Assembly: GCA_017853835.1 (NCBI GenBank)
Contig: JAFMIU010000023.1
Coordinates: forward strand, 1 to 41,169
DNA length: 41,169 nucleotides
Reading direction: 5' to 3'
DNA from: Pirellulales bacterium
GTDB lineage: Bacteria; Planctomycetota; Planctomycetia; Pirellulales; UBA1268
Position numbers and translations under genes: made by a program. Below the pieces are notes generated by a model. That model saw nothing but the letters and a program-made list of their open reading frames with translations. It was not told the origin of the DNA and ran no database searches. Below are positions 41,007-41,169 of the stretch, one piece after another; position 1 is the stretch's first letter, and each line of letters begins with the position of its first letter.

Positions 41007-41169
41007 GCCGTCGATCACCAGGCCGGTGAGCCGTCACCCGAGGCGGTGAGGGCCGGTCCTCATCGCGGGGGGCGTCGATTGCGAGCGGAGCCTTCCGTTT
41101 TGGCGGGTTTTGAGGGGCTGAGTATCGCATCGAGCGAATTGCATCAGGCCTCGACCAGCCCACCTACGT

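Noticed and set aside
1..41169. CRISPR array, tRNA or rRNA genes, insertion sequences
   Set aside because: No regularly spaced repeats, no tRNA T-loop pattern in a cloverleaf context, and no transposase or integrase motifs were noticed in reading both strands.

Overview
The window looks like a chromosomal segment of a high-GC planctomycete of the Pirellulales type. The evidence is two DUF1559 pseudopilin-like proteins with class III N-termini, two PEP-CTERM proteins, several conserved proteins known mainly from planctomycetes, a flagellar flhA/sigma-28/flgM set, and housekeeping genes scattered among unrelated neighbours. This placement is inferred from gene content; no rRNA or tRNA gene was seen.

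Layout. 0-2.5 kb: an adenylate-forming ligase-like protein and two small conserved unknowns. 2.5-6.7 kb: an SNF2 helicase converging on an overlapping pair of exported proteins (VanX-type dipeptidase fused to an unknown domain, and thermonuclease plus helix-hairpin-helix). 6.7-9.1 kb: an accessory pocket with a short internally deleted mnmG relic, a PEP-CTERM protein, a palindrome array and a two-gene nucleotidyltransferase operon. 9.1-14.1 kb: mnmG, a GT4 glycosyltransferase and a GHKL (MORC/Hsp90-like) ATPase. 14.1-16.1 kb: a TerC-family membrane protein and a small PsbP/DcrB-like protein. 16.3-20 kb: flhA, the flagellar sigma factor and flgM, with a hairpin-rich spacer after flhA and a strong terminator after flgM. 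20.1-25.3 kb: a Fur-family regulator, then holA and purB on the minus strand and a large exported protein. 25.5-28.1 kb: a small membrane protein coupled to clpX, converging on an exported TlpA-like thioredoxin. 28.2-31.9 kb: a soluble histidine kinase, a DUF1559 protein with two small downstream genes, and nadD. 31.9-38.6 kb: priA, a haem-type membrane histidine kinase, rnhA and recG, a replication-restart and recombination group. 38.6-41 kb: a cysteine-rich small protein, a PEP-CTERM protein and a second DUF1559 protein whose start overlaps it.

Themes. Genes are tightly packed, and short start/stop overlaps (GTGA, ATGA, TGATG) recur, so translational coupling looks common. No CRISPR array, transposase, integrase or complete defence island was found. 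The points most worth a second look are the mnmG relic beside the nucleotidyltransferase pair, the palindrome array at 7.9 kb, the unassigned metallo-enzyme-like domain fused to VanX, the GHKL ATPase with its Ig-like insert, the haem-type kinase inside the priA-recG group, and the eukaryote-like adenylosuccinate lyase.
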